This document shows, piece by piece, positions 49,342 to 58,851 of a DNA stretch of 64,000 bases (position 1 is its first letter; each line of letters begins with the position of its first letter). Below the pieces are notes generated by a model. It saw only the letters and a program-made list of their open reading frames with translations. It was not told where the DNA came from and searched no databases. Source of the DNA: Salinimonas marina (GTDB taxonomy: Bacteria > Pseudomonadota > Gammaproteobacteria > Enterobacterales > Alteromonadaceae). The position numbers and the translations under genes are program-made. Location: positions 335,501 to 399,500 of the forward strand of contig NZ_CP064795.1 of the NCBI RefSeq assembly GCF_015644725.1, given 5' to 3'.

Positions 49342-50082
49342 ATGGCCCAGCAAGAATGGTTATTTGGCCTGCATGCCTTGCAGGCGGTATTAGAACGTGA
49401 ACCAGAACGCATACTGGAACTGATGGTGTTAAAGGGCCGGACCGATGAGCGGCTCGGCGAGATTATTAATCAGGCGCGTCGCTTTGGTGTCAGCGTTCAG
49501 TTTTGTCATCGTAAAGTTCTGGACGAAAAAGTGGGCGGCAGTCAGCATCAGGGTGTGGTAGCCAGGGCGAAACCGGCCCGCGCGCTGGACGAAAATGATC
49601 TGGCGGTAATCGTGGAACGCGCCGATAAGCCGTTTTTGCTGGTGCTGGATGGCGTTACCGATCCGCACAATCTTGGTGCGTGTTTGCGTACGGCCGATGC
49701 GGCCGGGGTGGATGCGGTAATAGTACCCAAAGACAAATCTGCCAGCTTAAGTGGCACGGTCAGCAAGGTTGCCTGTGGCGCTGCCGAAACCATGCCGTTG
49801 GTACAGGTCACCAATCTGGCCAGAACCTTAAAAACATTGCAGGAAGCCGGCGTGTGGATTATCGGCACGGCCGGGGAAACGACCCAAACCTTGTATGATA
49901 CCCGCCTGGATGGTCCTATGGCACTGGTAATGGGGGCTGAAGGCAAGGGTATGCGTCGCCTCACCCGGGAAACCTGCGATGAGCTGGTTAAATTACCCAT
50001 GGCCGGCTCTGTTTCCAGCCTGAATGTTTCTGTGGCGACGGGCGTTTGTTTATACGAAGTGGTCCGTCAACGCCAGCAATAA
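49342..50082 (+). CDS. rlmB: 23S rRNA (guanosine-2'-O-)-methyltransferase RlmB
   Basis: SPOUT methyltransferase that methylates the ribose of G2251 in the 23S rRNA peptidyl site. 246 residues: N-terminal substrate-binding domain ([19 protein letters not shown]), then knot motifs [36 protein letters not shown] and [20 protein letters not shown]. The start follows the rnr stop directly, so the two are coupled. Confidence 0.97.
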   Translation: MAQQEWLFGLHALQAVLEREPERILELMVLKGRTDERLGEIINQARRFGVSVQFCHRKVLDEKVGGSQHQGVVARAKPARALDENDLAVIVERADKPFLLVLDGVTDPHNLGACLRTADAAGVDAVIVPKDKSASLSGTVSKVACGAAETMPLVQVTNLARTLKTLQEAGVWIIGTAGETTQTLYDTRLDGPMALVMGAEGKGMRRLTRETCDELVKLPMAGSVSSLNVSVATGVCLYEVVRQRQQ

Positions 50083-50567
50083 TCTGCTATTGCCTCTGTT
50101 AGTGAACAAATGTTGACAGAGGCCTCCTATCTTAATCTTTTCAAATTGTTTTATTTCTGTACAAATCTCATTAGGTTAGTACAACGCTGATATTTTGATG
50201 TGAGTGACAATTCAATAATTCAGCGTGAGTTGATAAGCGTGTTATCTAGTTAGGTGCCGGAAATAGTTGATGAACCCTGGCTCATCCAGTTATTTTAGGT
50301 ATCAATTTAGATAACATGGAATAGCAACTCATACAGACTCATGTAAGTGAGTTTGTAGTATGAGGCATTCGGGTTTTTTGCCCGTATCAGATATTCAGTA
50401 GATGGTTTTTAGTCTCGCGGGTAGAGGATAAGGAAAGCGCCTCTTTTCCCGAATAACGAAAAACAAACTGCGCTGCTTATCTTAATAGTAACCCCGACAG
50501 TAACGCTACAATGAAGAGCGAGGGAGAAAGGAAGCCGATAAAACACAACGAAGACAGGAAATAACAA
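50083..50567 (+). promoter_or_regulatory. 485-base leader region with a stem-loop upstream of the secreted protease
   Basis: No gene is seen. A stem-loop at 50328-50364 has outer arms CTCATAC/GTATGAG and inner arms ACTCA/TGAGT. Six to twelve bases later a T6 run occurs inside CGGGTTTTTTGCCCG (50368-50382). This may be an attenuator, a small-RNA end or part of a long protease leader. The rlmB terminator could not be identified. Confidence 0.4.
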
Positions 50568-52229
50568 ATGTTGAAGAAACAACGCACATTTTGCGGTAAA
50601 GCAGCACTATTAGCATCAATAACAACACTAAGCATGTCAGTAAGTGCCGCAATGACAAATGGCCCGGTAGAGGTCACCAAGGAAACACAACAGTCGGCTC
50701 CGGCCGGACTGCTAAAAAATGTATTAAGCGATCGCCTGGTACTGGCAAATGATGAAGACCGTTACATCGTTACCTTCAAAAACACCGGTCCTGCGGCCTT
50801 AAAAGGCCAGCAAAAGCAAAATAAGGGTCCCAATGGTAATGCTGCGGACCAGGCTTTTGATGCTATTGCTGCAAAAAACATCCTTCGCTCAGTGGGTGCC
50901 AAAACTCATAAAGTTTTAGGTAAGCACAAAATGGTGGCCGCTTCCATGAACAAGGGGCAGCTTAATAAGCTGCGTAAAAACCCTAACATCGCGAGCATCT
51001 CTGCCGATCCACGTCGCCGTCTGATGGCCCAAACGACGCCATACGGTATTGATATGGTTCAGGCCAGTCAGTTTGCCCAAAGTGATACCGGTGCCCGCAC
51101 CGTTTGTATTATTGATACTGGTTACAATCTTGGACATCCGGACTTGCCCGACAGCAATGGCGGTGTGTCTGGCGTAGCGAATAATGGCTCAGTAGGAAAC
51201 TGGTATAACGATGGTAACGGCCACGGCACCCACGTTGCAGGTACGATTGCAGCCTACGATAATACCCAGGGTGTAGTTGGGGTTTATCCTGGCGTAGATA
51301 TGCACATTGTGAAAATCTTTGACGACAATGGTAACTGGACCTATGCCTCTGACATCATTGATGGCATTCAGCAGTGTAAAGATGCGGGTTCAAATGTTGT
51401 GAATATGAGCCTGGGTGGCGGTGGCTCTTCGTCCGCAGAAGCAGCTGCTATGCAGGGCTTCGAAGATGATGGAATCTTACTGGTGGCCGCTGCCGGTAAC
51501 GACGGCAATAGTGTGAAATCCTATCCGGCTTCGTATGATGCCGTGGTATCGGTGGCAGCGGTTGACTCCAATTCAAACCATGCCAGCTATTCACAATATA
51601 ACTCTCAGGTAGAAATTGCGGCCCCTGGCTCGTCAGTTTACTCTACCTACCCAACCAATACTTATGCGACGTTGAGCGGCACGTCAATGGCCACTCCCCA
51701 TGTGGCAGGTGCAGCCGCGCTGGTGTGGAGTTATTTCCCGCAATGTAGCAATACAGAGATTCGTTCAGCGCTAAATGCGACAGCACAGGATCGGGGTGCT
51801 GCGGGCCGTGATAACTATTACGGACACGGTATTGTTAAGGTATCGGATGCGGTAGATTACCTGAATGCTAATGGCTGTAGTGGCGGTACACCACCACCAC
51901 CACCACCACCACCTCCAGGCGGTGTGGATCCGGTATCCGGTGAAGTGAACAACATTTCTGCCACCACCGGTAACTGGAAACGGTACACCTGGGATATCCC
52001 AGCCGGGGTCAGTTCTATGACAATTGAGACCTCAGGTGGATCTGGCGATGCTGATTTGTATGTTCGCTTTGGCGCTCAGCCTTCAACCTTTAGCTACGAC
52101 TGTCGCCCCTATAAAAATGGGAACAGCGAGATTTGTACGTTTACCAATCCTTCTGAAGGAACCTGGCATATCGGCATTCGTGCTTACAGCACCTATTCTG
52201 GTGTGACCATGAATTACTCGTACGAGTAA
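50568..52229 (+). CDS. secreted subtilisin-like serine protease (S8) with PPC domain
   Basis: 553 residues: signal peptide (1-28), inhibitor-type propeptide (about 60-150, DRYIVTFKNTG), S8 catalytic domain with Asp183 (IIDTGYN), His222 (NGHGTHVAG), oxyanion Asn311 and Ser373 (GTSMATPHVAG), a nine-proline linker (about residues 443-451), and a C-terminal PPC domain (about 460-550). PPC domains are common in secreted proteases of marine bacteria and are usually trimmed. Paired cysteines suggest disulfides. It is a single-gene unit with its own terminator and a long leader. Confidence 0.95.
   Translation: MLKKQRTFCGKAALLASITTLSMSVSAAMTNGPVEVTKETQQSAPAGLLKNVLSDRLVLANDEDRYIVTFKNTGPAALKGQQKQNKGPNGNAADQAFDAIAAKNILRSVGAKTHKVLGKHKMVAASMNKGQLNKLRKNPNIASISADPRRRLMAQTTPYGIDMVQASQFAQSDTGARTVCIIDTGYNLGHPDLPDSNGGVSGVANNGSVGNWYNDGNGHGTHVAGTIAAYDNTQGVVGVYPGVDMHIVKIFDDNGNWTYASDIIDGIQQCKDAGSNVVNMSLGGGGSSSAEAAAMQGFEDDGILLVAAAGNDGNSVKSYPASYDAVVSVAAVDSNSNHASYSQYNSQVEIAAPGSSVYSTYPTNTYATLSGTSMATPHVAGAAALVWSYFPQCSNTEIRSALNATAQDRGAAGRDNYYGHGIVKVSDAVDYLNANGCSGGTPPPPPPPPPGGVDPVSGEVNNISATTGNWKRYTWDIPAGVSSMTIETSGGSGDADLYVRFGAQPSTFSYDCRPYKNGNSEICTFTNPSEGTWHIGIRAYSTYSGVTMNYSYE
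51891..51917 (+). repeat. CCA trinucleotide repeat coding for the proline linker
   Basis: Seven perfect CCA units (51891-51911) followed by CCT and CCA encode nine prolines between the catalytic and PPC domains. Length changes by slippage would alter the linker in steps of one residue without a frameshift. Confidence 0.9.
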
Positions 52230-52248
52230 GATCAATCGCTAAACCTGT

Positions 52249-52273
52249 AAGGCCGCTTTATGCGGCCTTTTTT
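52249..52273 (+). terminator. rho-independent terminator after the protease gene
   Basis: AAGGCCGC, loop TTTAT, GCGGCC and T6. Confidence 0.92.
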
Positions 52274-52508
52274 GTGGGGAAACCGCAAGCAGTACTGCAT
52301 AAAATAATAAATGCAGAAACACAGAGTTTGGTAGCGAAGCCGCTAAAAAAGCAATAGAGTAATGACAGCGGTCAGTAGCGCGCCTTCATTATGCTATTGC
52401 TTTTCAACACCGTGTTATGCAAAGTACCATTTTGAGATGGCAAACTATTTACTACACTCAGGACTGGTTTGCCAGTTCAGACAAAGGGCCTTTAGTACGC
52501 CCCGACTG

Positions 52509-54626
52509 ATGTCACTATACAGAGACGCCATGGATATCTTAAAAAAATTAAACGAAGTATCTTCTGATGTCTTACAGTCGTTTGACGAAAAAATAGACCG
52601 GTTGTTAGAAATAGGCTGTGACGCACTGGATATGGATCTGGGGGTTATCACCCGCAAACATATCGACGCTTTTGAGGTGCTGGCGGTGTTTTCCCCGCGA
52701 GGCCCGTTTACCAAAGGTGATTTACTGCCCTTAGAACAAAGCTATTGTCTGGAGACCATCAACCGGCGCGAAGTGGTGGCCTACCACAATACCCAGGAGT
52801 ACCCGGGTCCGCAGCATCCTTGTTTTAAGCAGCTGGGGTTTGGGCGATATATCGCGGTTCCTTTGATGGTGGATGCCCGGCAATACGGCACCATTGCATT
52901 TTTTGGTCACACACCCACCCAGCCATTTTCCCTTTTAGCTCAGGATGAGATGATGCTGCTGGCCGAGTGGGTTGGCGCCGAATTTTCTCGCAAACAGTTT
53001 ATTGATGGCTTGCAGGTACAGCAGCAACAACTGGCGCATCAGAGTCAGTTATTTGACCAGATGGCGCAACTGGCGGGGGTGGGGTCCTGGGAATATGACG
53101 TGGTTCAGGATGAGATGTTCTGGTCAGAGCCTTTGCGCCAGATGTACGACTTACCACCAGGTTATAAGGTTTCCACCGATCAGGCGTTTAAATTTATTGT
53201 CGATGACCACAAACGTGAAGAAGCCAGAGAACGCTTTTTCAAGATGATGGAAACCGGCGAAGAATTTTCGCTTGAAATAGAGGTCGAGAGTTTTACCGGC
53301 CGCCGGTTCTGGGTCCAGGCCCAAAGTAAAGCAACTTATCGCAACGGCCAGGCCGATAAAGTCATCGGCGCCACCCAGGATATTACCAATCGGGTCATTG
53401 CCGCCAAAGAGCTGGAACAAAAAAAACGGGTGGCCGAGCAGGCACTGCAGTCGCGCAGTATATTTCTGGCAAACATGAGCCATGAGATCCGCACCCCCAT
53501 TAACGGGGTGATGGGAATGCTGGATGCCTTGTCTAAAACCACCATGGATACCCAGCAGCAGGAATATTGCAAGGTAGCGCGCAGCAGTGCCAATACCTTG
53601 TTAGGGCTTATTAACGATATTCTGGATTTCTCAAAAATCGATTCGGGCCAAATCAGTCTGGAACAGGTTCCGGTGGATATCAGCGCCCTGATCCATGAAC
53701 AGCAACGGGTGTTTGAGCATATTGCCCTGGATAAAGGCATAGAGCTGATGGTAGACACCCAGGCCACCGACGAACACTTGTTTATGGCCGATCCGGTCAG
53801 GGTGAAACAGATTCTGACCAACCTGATTAATAACGCGGTAAAATTCACGGCCCAGGGCCAGGTGAGTGTGAAAACCCGTGCGCTGGAGCAAAGCAATGGT
53901 AAATTTCTGGTGCAGCTGATTGTGCAGGACTCCGGCATAGGCATCGAACCAGAACGTCAGGCCGCCATATTTTCGCCGTTTCAGCAAGGCGACAGCGCCA
54001 CCACCCGTCGTTTTGGGGGCACTGGTTTAGGGTTGTCGATTGTGGCGCAGATTGCCGAGCACATGGGCGGCGGCATTCGGGTGAAAAGCAAGCCGGGGGA
54101 GGGCGCGACCTTTATCGTGGCCTTACAGCTGCAGCAAGCCTCTCAAGATATCACCCCGGCCACTCAGGATGGTTATTTTGATGATGCTAATCAGTTAACC
54201 GCCGAAATGGTGGCTGGACGACGCCTATTGGTTGTAGAGGATAACGAGATAAATCAACTAGTTATCTCAGAACAGCTGAAAGAGCTTGGCATTGGCGCCG
54301 ATCTTGTTCAAAATGGCAGCGAAGCCGTGGAGCAATTTATCCGCAGCCAGGCCTCAGAACAAGTGTATGATCTTATTCTGATGGACTGTCAGATGCCCAT
54401 TATGGACGGCTACGAAGCAACTGCTGCTATTCGCAAACTGGGCGGAGATGCGCTGACGGTGCCGATTATTGCACTGACAGCCAATGCTTTAGCCGGCGAG
54501 CGGGAAAAATGTGTACTGGCCGGGATGAACGACTATCTGACCAAACCGGTGAGTGTAGAACAGCTTGGAAAATGTATCAGACGTTATCTTATCGGCGCCT
54601 ATCAGGCTGAAGATAACGGAGTTTAA
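52509..54626 (+). CDS. hybrid sensor histidine kinase (GAF-PAS-HisKA-HATPase-REC)
   Basis: About 705 residues from ATG 52509; ATG 52530 in the same frame is equally possible. Domains: GAF (about 20-160), PAS/PAC (about 180-300, GSWEYDVVQDEMFWSE and VIGATQDITNR), dimerisation domain with phospho-His325 (MSHEIRTPINGVMG), ATPase domain (NAVKFTAQG; DSGIGIEPE; FGGTGLGLSI), and a receiver with phospho-Asp626 (LILMDCQMPIMDG) and Lys679. There is no transmembrane segment, so it should sense a cytoplasmic signal. No cognate regulator or Hpt gene adjoins it. It sits immediately before the spc operon, where the S10 operon would be expected. Confidence 0.93.
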   Translation: MSLYRDAMDILKKLNEVSSDVLQSFDEKIDRLLEIGCDALDMDLGVITRKHIDAFEVLAVFSPRGPFTKGDLLPLEQSYCLETINRREVVAYHNTQEYPGPQHPCFKQLGFGRYIAVPLMVDARQYGTIAFFGHTPTQPFSLLAQDEMMLLAEWVGAEFSRKQFIDGLQVQQQQLAHQSQLFDQMAQLAGVGSWEYDVVQDEMFWSEPLRQMYDLPPGYKVSTDQAFKFIVDDHKREEARERFFKMMETGEEFSLEIEVESFTGRRFWVQAQSKATYRNGQADKVIGATQDITNRVIAAKELEQKKRVAEQALQSRSIFLANMSHEIRTPINGVMGMLDALSKTTMDTQQQEYCKVARSSANTLLGLINDILDFSKIDSGQISLEQVPVDISALIHEQQRVFEHIALDKGIELMVDTQATDEHLFMADPVRVKQILTNLINNAVKFTAQGQVSVKTRALEQSNGKFLVQLIVQDSGIGIEPERQAAIFSPFQQGDSATTRRFGGTGLGLSIVAQIAEHMGGGIRVKSKPGEGATFIVALQLQQASQDITPATQDGYFDDANQLTAEMVAGRRLLVVEDNEINQLVISEQLKELGIGADLVQNGSEAVEQFIRSQASEQVYDLILMDCQMPIMDGYEATAAIRKLGGDALTVPIIALTANALAGEREKCVLAGMNDYLTKPVSVEQLGKCIRRYLIGAYQAEDNGV

Positions 54627-54745
54627 TGCCCTTTAACGCCATTAAGGGCGGCATCCACGATCGTCTAAAAATAATTCAAATTTAGCCTATCGCTGACCTA
54701 TCTTATCTGTTATCATTTCGCGCCCTTTTTATGGGGGTATGTACA

Positions 54746-54772
54746 TAAAAACAACAAAGTTTGTTGTTTTTA
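54746..54772 (+). promoter_or_regulatory. perfect palindrome in the leader of the spc operon
   Basis: TAAAAACAACAAA, centre G, TTTGTTGTTTTTA: a perfect 27-base inverted repeat about 50 bases before rplN. The T-rich right arm could act as an attenuator, or the site could be an operator. The promoter is probably just upstream (TTATCAT near 54715), but no clean consensus was seen. Confidence 0.45.
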
Positions 54773-54821
54773 GCAGCGTAATCGACTCGAAAGAGTTTTC
54801 ATTTATTAGCGGAGCACTAAC

Positions 54822-55190
54822 ATGATCCAAATGCAAACTAACCTGGACGTTGCAGATAACAGCGGCGCTCGCAGGGTTCAGTGTATTAAGGTTCTTGGTG
54901 GCTCGCATCGCCGTTATGCAGGTATCGGTGACATCATCAAAGTTACCGTCAAGGAAGCAATTCCTCGCGGTAAAGTAAAAAAAGGTGACGTACTGAACGC
55001 AGTGGTGGTGCGTACTAGAAAAGGCGTTCGTCGTGCAGATGGTTCTACCATCCGTTTCGATAATAACGCGGCTGTATTGTTGAATACCAACAAGCAACCA
55101 ATTGGTACGCGTATCTTTGGACCGGTAACCCGTGAGTTGAGAAGTGATAACTTCATGAAAATCATCTCATTGGCCCCAGAGGTACTATAA
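54822..55190 (+). CDS. rplN: 50S ribosomal protein L14
   Basis: 122 residues, canonical length, start [21 protein letters not shown] and the block [16 protein letters not shown] [17 protein letters not shown] precedes the start. L14 contacts 16S rRNA helix 14 in the subunit interface. It is the first gene of the spc operon, and here also the first ribosomal gene of the cluster. Confidence 0.98.
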   Translation: MIQMQTNLDVADNSGARRVQCIKVLGGSHRRYAGIGDIIKVTVKEAIPRGKVKKGDVLNAVVVRTRKGVRRADGSTIRFDNNAAVLLNTNKQPIGTRIFGPVTRELRSDNFMKIISLAPEVL

Positions 55191-55202
55191 GGAGTCACGA
55201 TA

Positions 55203-55517
55203 ATGGCTAACAAAATTCGTCGTGATGATGAAGTAGTCGTATTAGCGGGTAAAGACAAAGGCAAAACAGGCAAAGTCCTGAAAGTGCTTATTGCTGATAA
55301 CCGTTTAGTTGTAGAAGGTGTAAACCTGACCAAGAAACACCAAAAGCCTAACCCTCAAGCGGGTCAGCCTGGCGGTATTATTGAAAAGGAAGCATCTATT
55401 CACGTTTCTAATGTAGCGATTGTTAACCCGGCAACGGGCAAAGCAGATCGCGTTGGTTTCCGTTTTGAAGATGAGAAGAAAGTTCGTTTCTTCAAGTCTA
55501 ACGGCGAACTTGTTTAA
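55203..55517 (+). CDS. rplX: 50S ribosomal protein L24
   Basis: 104 residues with the KOW motif near the start ([18 protein letters not shown]). An assembly initiator protein binding the 5' end of 23S rRNA. It follows rplN by 12 bases, with AAGGAG as ribosome-binding site. Confidence 0.98.
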   Translation: MANKIRRDDEVVVLAGKDKGKTGKVLKVLIADNRLVVEGVNLTKKHQKPNPQAGQPGGIIEKEASIHVSNVAIVNPATGKADRVGFRFEDEKKVRFFKSNGELV

Positions 55518-55533
55518 TTAATTGGAGAGTACG

Positions 55534-56073
55534 ATGGCGAAACTGCATGATTTCTATAAAGAAACAGTAGTAGCTGAACTTGCTAAGCAGTTCGGATACA
55601 AAAGCGTCATGCAAGTCCCTCGGATTGAAAAAATCACCTTGAACATGGGTCTTGGTGAAGCAGTTGCTGACAAAAAGGTACTTGAGAATGCTCAGTCTGA
55701 CATGGCGTCTATCGCTGGTCAGAAGCCTATTGTCACAGTTGCCAGAAAATCAGTAGCGGGCTTCAAAATCCGTGAAGGTTATCCGATTGGCTGTAAAGTA
55801 ACCCTACGTGGCGAGCGTATGTGGGAATTCTTAGAGCGTTTGATTTCAATCGCTATCCCGCGTATCCGCGACTTCCGTGGTCTGAATCCTAAATCATTCG
55901 ACGGTCGTGGTAACTACAGCATGGGCGTGCGTGAACAAATTATTTTCCCTGAAATCGACTTTGATAAAGTTGATAAGGTACGTGGTATGGACATTACTAT
56001 CACTACCAGTGCGGAATCTAATGAAGAAGCACGTGCTCTGCTGGACGCGTTCAACTTCCCATTCAAAAAGTAA
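55534..56073 (+). CDS. rplE: 50S ribosomal protein L5
   Basis: 179 residues from ATG 55534 ([16 protein letters not shown]) with GGAGAG upstream; an in-frame TTG 12 bases earlier is rejected. L5 binds 5S rRNA. Blocks [12 protein letters not shown] and [19 protein letters not shown] are typical. Confidence 0.98.
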   Translation: MAKLHDFYKETVVAELAKQFGYKSVMQVPRIEKITLNMGLGEAVADKKVLENAQSDMASIAGQKPIVTVARKSVAGFKIREGYPIGCKVTLRGERMWEFLERLISIAIPRIRDFRGLNPKSFDGRGNYSMGVREQIIFPEIDFDKVDKVRGMDITITTSAESNEEARALLDAFNFPFKK

Positions 56074-56086
56074 GGGGTGTAGGGTT

Positions 56087-56392
56087 ATGGCAAAAGAATC
56101 AATGAAGGCTCGTGAAGCAAAGCGCGCTAAGCTTGTAGCTAAGTACGCTGAAAAACGTGCCGCACTTAAAGCAACTATCAGCGATGTTAACGCTTCTGAA
56201 GAAGAGCGCTGGGACGCTGTTCTGAAGCTACAACAACTGCCACGTGATTCAGCCAAAGTACGTCAACATAACCGTTGTCGTATCACTGGTCGTCCACATG
56301 GTTACCTACGCAAATTCGGTCTTAGCCGTATCAAGCTGCGTGAAGCAGCGATGCGCGGTGAAGTCCCTGGCTTGAAAAAAGCCAGCTGGTAA
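56087..56392 (+). CDS. rpsN: 30S ribosomal protein S14 (zinc-independent type)
   Basis: 101 residues from ATG 56087 ([17 protein letters not shown]), with AGGG as ribosome-binding site. It ends [23 protein letters not shown] and GLKKASW. Only one cysteine is left of the zinc ribbon, so it is the long, zinc-free form. A much longer in-frame upstream reading overlaps rplE and is not real. Confidence 0.97.
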   Translation: MAKESMKAREAKRAKLVAKYAEKRAALKATISDVNASEEERWDAVLKLQQLPRDSAKVRQHNRCRITGRPHGYLRKFGLSRIKLREAAMRGEVPGLKKASW

Positions 56393-56405
56393 GGAGTAGC
56401 TGATA

Positions 56406-56798
56406 ATGAGCATGCAAGATCCTATCGCGGATATGTTTACCCGCATCCGTAACGGCCAAATGGCACAGAAAGTTTCTGTGACTATGCCTTCTTCAAAAGT
56501 ACGCGTTGCTATTTGTGGCGTGTTGAAAGCTGAAGGTTATATCACTGACTTCGCTGCATCTGGTGACGTTAAGCCTGTTTTGGAAGTAACTTTAAAGTAC
56601 TTCGAAGGCAAGCAAGTAATTGACACAATTGAACGTGTTAGCCGTCCTGGTCTGCGCATCTATAAGAAAAAAGATGAGCTGCCAAAGGTAATGGGTGGTC
56701 TAGGCGTAGCTATCGTGTCGACTTCTAAAGGTGTGATGACTGATCGTGCTGCGCGTAAAGCAGGCATGGGCGGTGAGATCATCGGTTATGTTGCGTAA
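56406..56798 (+). CDS. rpsH: 30S ribosomal protein S8
   Basis: 130 residues, canonical length ([18 protein letters not shown]-terminal [15 protein letters not shown]). S8 organises the central domain of 16S rRNA, and in E. coli it represses the spc operon by binding its mRNA near rplE. GGAG precedes the start. Confidence 0.98.
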   Translation: MSMQDPIADMFTRIRNGQMAQKVSVTMPSSKVRVAICGVLKAEGYITDFAASGDVKPVLEVTLKYFEGKQVIDTIERVSRPGLRIYKKKDELPKVMGGLGVAIVSTSKGVMTDRAARKAGMGGEIIGYVA

Positions 56799-56812
56799 TC
56801 GGAGGAGTTGAT

Positions 56813-57346
56813 ATGTCACGAGTAGCAAAAGCCCCGGTCGACGTTGTATCAGGTGTAGAAGTATCTATCTCTGGTCAGGACGTTACCATTAAAGGTAAGA
56901 ATGGCACTTTGGTAAATAGCTTCAACAATGCTGTTGAAGTTGTTCAGGAAGACAACCAGTTGAAAGCACTACCTCGCGAAGGTTTTGCTAACGCCTGGGC
57001 ACAAGCAGGTACTGTACGTGCGCTTCTGAACACTATGATTCAAGGTGTTACACAAGGTTTTGAGAAAAAACTACAGTTAAATGGTGTTGGTTACCGTGCG
57101 CAGGCACAAGGTAGCAAACTCAACCTGACTCTGGGTTTCTCTCACCCTGTTGTATACGAAATGCCTGAAGGCATTACGGTTGAAACTCCTAGCCAAACTG
57201 AAATCGTCGTCAAAGGCGCCGATAAGCAGCAGGTAGGACAGGTTGCGGCGAACATTCGCGCGTATCGTCCACCAGAGCCTTATAAAGGTAAAGGTGTTCG
57301 CTATGCAGACGAACATGTACGTCGTAAAGAAGCTAAGAAAAAGTAG
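56813..57346 (+). CDS. rplF: 50S ribosomal protein L6
   Basis: 177 residues with the duplicated L6 fold and the C-terminal signature [14 protein letters not shown]. It sits near the factor-binding site of the 50S subunit. GGAGGAG lies before the start. Confidence 0.98.
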   Translation: MSRVAKAPVDVVSGVEVSISGQDVTIKGKNGTLVNSFNNAVEVVQEDNQLKALPREGFANAWAQAGTVRALLNTMIQGVTQGFEKKLQLNGVGYRAQAQGSKLNLTLGFSHPVVYEMPEGITVETPSQTEIVVKGADKQQVGQVAANIRAYRPPEPYKGKGVRYADEHVRRKEAKKK

Positions 57347-57358
57347 GTGGGTGATACG

Positions 57359-57712
57359 ATGGATAAAAGAGCAGCTCGCTCGCGTCGCGCTACTCGCGCA
57401 CGCGCAAAAATTCGTGAACTGGCCGCGCATCGCTTGGTTGTAAACCGTACACCTCGCCACATTTATGCTCAGCTAATCGCACCTAGCGGTTCTGAAGTAT
57501 TGGCGGCAGCTTCTACTGTTGAACAAGATCTTGCAAAAGATCTGAAATCAACTGGCAATGCTGAAGCAGCGGCCATTGTGGGTAAGGTCATCGCAGAGCG
57601 CGCACTTGAGAAAGGCATTAAAGAAGTGGCTTTCGATCGCAGCGGTTTCCAGTACCACGGTCGTGTTAAAGCATTAGCTGATGCAGCTCGCGAAGCTGGC
57701 CTTCAGTTCTAG
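57359..57712 (+). CDS. rplR: 50S ribosomal protein L18
   Basis: 117 residues from ATG 57359 ([18 protein letters not shown]) with AGGTGGG upstream; an in-frame start 12 bases earlier would cover the ribosome-binding site. It binds 5S rRNA with L5. The C-terminus [21 protein letters not shown] is typical. Confidence 0.98.
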   Translation: MDKRAARSRRATRARAKIRELAAHRLVVNRTPRHIYAQLIAPSGSEVLAAASTVEQDLAKDLKSTGNAEAAAIVGKVIAERALEKGIKEVAFDRSGFQYHGRVKALADAAREAGLQF

Positions 57713-57721
57713 GAGTTTATA

Positions 57722-58222
57722 ATGGCTAAACAAGATGTTCAAAATGGTGAACTGTTAGAAAAATTGATTGCCGTAAACCGCGTATCTAAAGTGGTTAAAG
57801 GTGGTCGAATCTTCAGTTTCACTGCATTGACGGTAGTGGGTGACGGCAATGGCCGCGTTGGTTTTGGTTACGGTAAAGCACGTGAAGTGCCAGCCGCTAT
57901 CCAAAAAGCAATGGAAAAGGCTCGCCGTAACATGGTGACTGTTGACCTTAAAGGTCACACGTTGCAACACCCTATTAAAGGTCGTCACTCTGGCTCGAAA
58001 GTTTACATGCAGCCAGCATCTGAAGGTACCGGTATCATTGCCGGTGGTGCGATGCGTGCAGTACTTGAAGTAGCTGGTGTACAAAACGTACTTTCAAAAT
58101 GTTACGGCTCGACTAACCCAATGAACGTTGTTCGCGCAACGATCAACGCACTGACAGAGATGAACTCTCCGGCAGGCGTCGCTGCCAAGCGTGGGTTGTC
58201 AGTAGAAGAGATTTTGGGGTAA
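57722..58222 (+). CDS. rpsE: 30S ribosomal protein S5
   Basis: 166 residues with the S5 double-stranded RNA-binding fold ([21 protein letters not shown]) and the later block [19 protein letters not shown]5 affects translational accuracy. AGGAG precedes the start. Confidence 0.98.
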   Translation: MAKQDVQNGELLEKLIAVNRVSKVVKGGRIFSFTALTVVGDGNGRVGFGYGKAREVPAAIQKAMEKARRNMVTVDLKGHTLQHPIKGRHSGSKVYMQPASEGTGIIAGGAMRAVLEVAGVQNVLSKCYGSTNPMNVVRATINALTEMNSPAGVAAKRGLSVEEILG

Positions 58223-58228
58223 GCAGAC

Positions 58229-58408
58229 ATGGCAACGATTAAAGTAAAGCAAACTAAAAGTGCGATTGGCCGCTTGCCAAAGCACCGAGCTACGCTGAAA
58301 GGCCTAGGTCTTCGTAAAATCAACCATGTTCGCGAGTTGGAAGACACCCCAGCTGTTCGTGGCATGATCAACCGTGTACATTACATGGTTGAGGTTGTGG
58401 AGGAGTAA
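58229..58408 (+). CDS. rpmD: 50S ribosomal protein L30
   Basis: 59 residues: start [19 protein letters not shown] and [20 protein letters not shown]. Short but unmistakable, in its usual place between rpsE and rplO. It is preceded closely by the rpsE stop, and TAAGCAGAC gives only a weak ribosome-binding site, consistent with coupled translation. Confidence 0.97.
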   Translation: MATIKVKQTKSAIGRLPKHRATLKGLGLRKINHVRELEDTPAVRGMINRVHYMVEVVEE

Positions 58409-58411
58409 GAC

Positions 58412-58846
58412 ATGCGTTTGAATGAAATTTCTCCTGCACCTGGAGCGAAAAACACAGCTAAGCGTGTTGGCCGTGGTATCGGTTCAGGTCTTGGTAAAAC
58501 TGGTGGCCGTGGTCACAAAGGACAGAAGAGCCGTTCAGGTGGTTCTGTGAAGCCAGGATTTGAAGGTGGTCAGATGCCAATTCAGCGCCGTCTGCCTAAA
58601 TTTGGTTTCACGTCCCGTAAGGGCATGGTTACTGATCAAGTAACTTTGAATGAAATCGCCAAGGTAGAAGGTGATACTGCTTCTGTTGAGACATTAAAAG
58701 CTGCTGGGCTTATTAAAAAGCACATCCAGTTTGTTAAAGTCGTCAAGAGCGGTGAAGTATCACGTGCTGTCACGGTTAGCGGGTTGAAGGTTACTAAAGG
58801 CGCGCGTGAAGCGATTGAAACTGCCGGCGGTAAAGTAGAGGAATAA
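58412..58846 (+). CDS. rplO: 50S ribosomal protein L15
   Basis: 144 residues, start [20 protein letters not shown] and the Gly-rich RNA-binding extension [20 protein letters not shown] late assembly protein of the 50S subunit. GGAGGAG lies before the start, inside the end of rpmD. Confidence 0.98.
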   Translation: MRLNEISPAPGAKNTAKRVGRGIGSGLGKTGGRGHKGQKSRSGGSVKPGFEGGQMPIQRRLPKFGFTSRKGMVTDQVTLNEIAKVEGDTASVETLKAAGLIKKHIQFVKVVKSGEVSRAVTVSGLKVTKGAREAIETAGGKVEE

Positions 58847-58851
58847 GCTAG

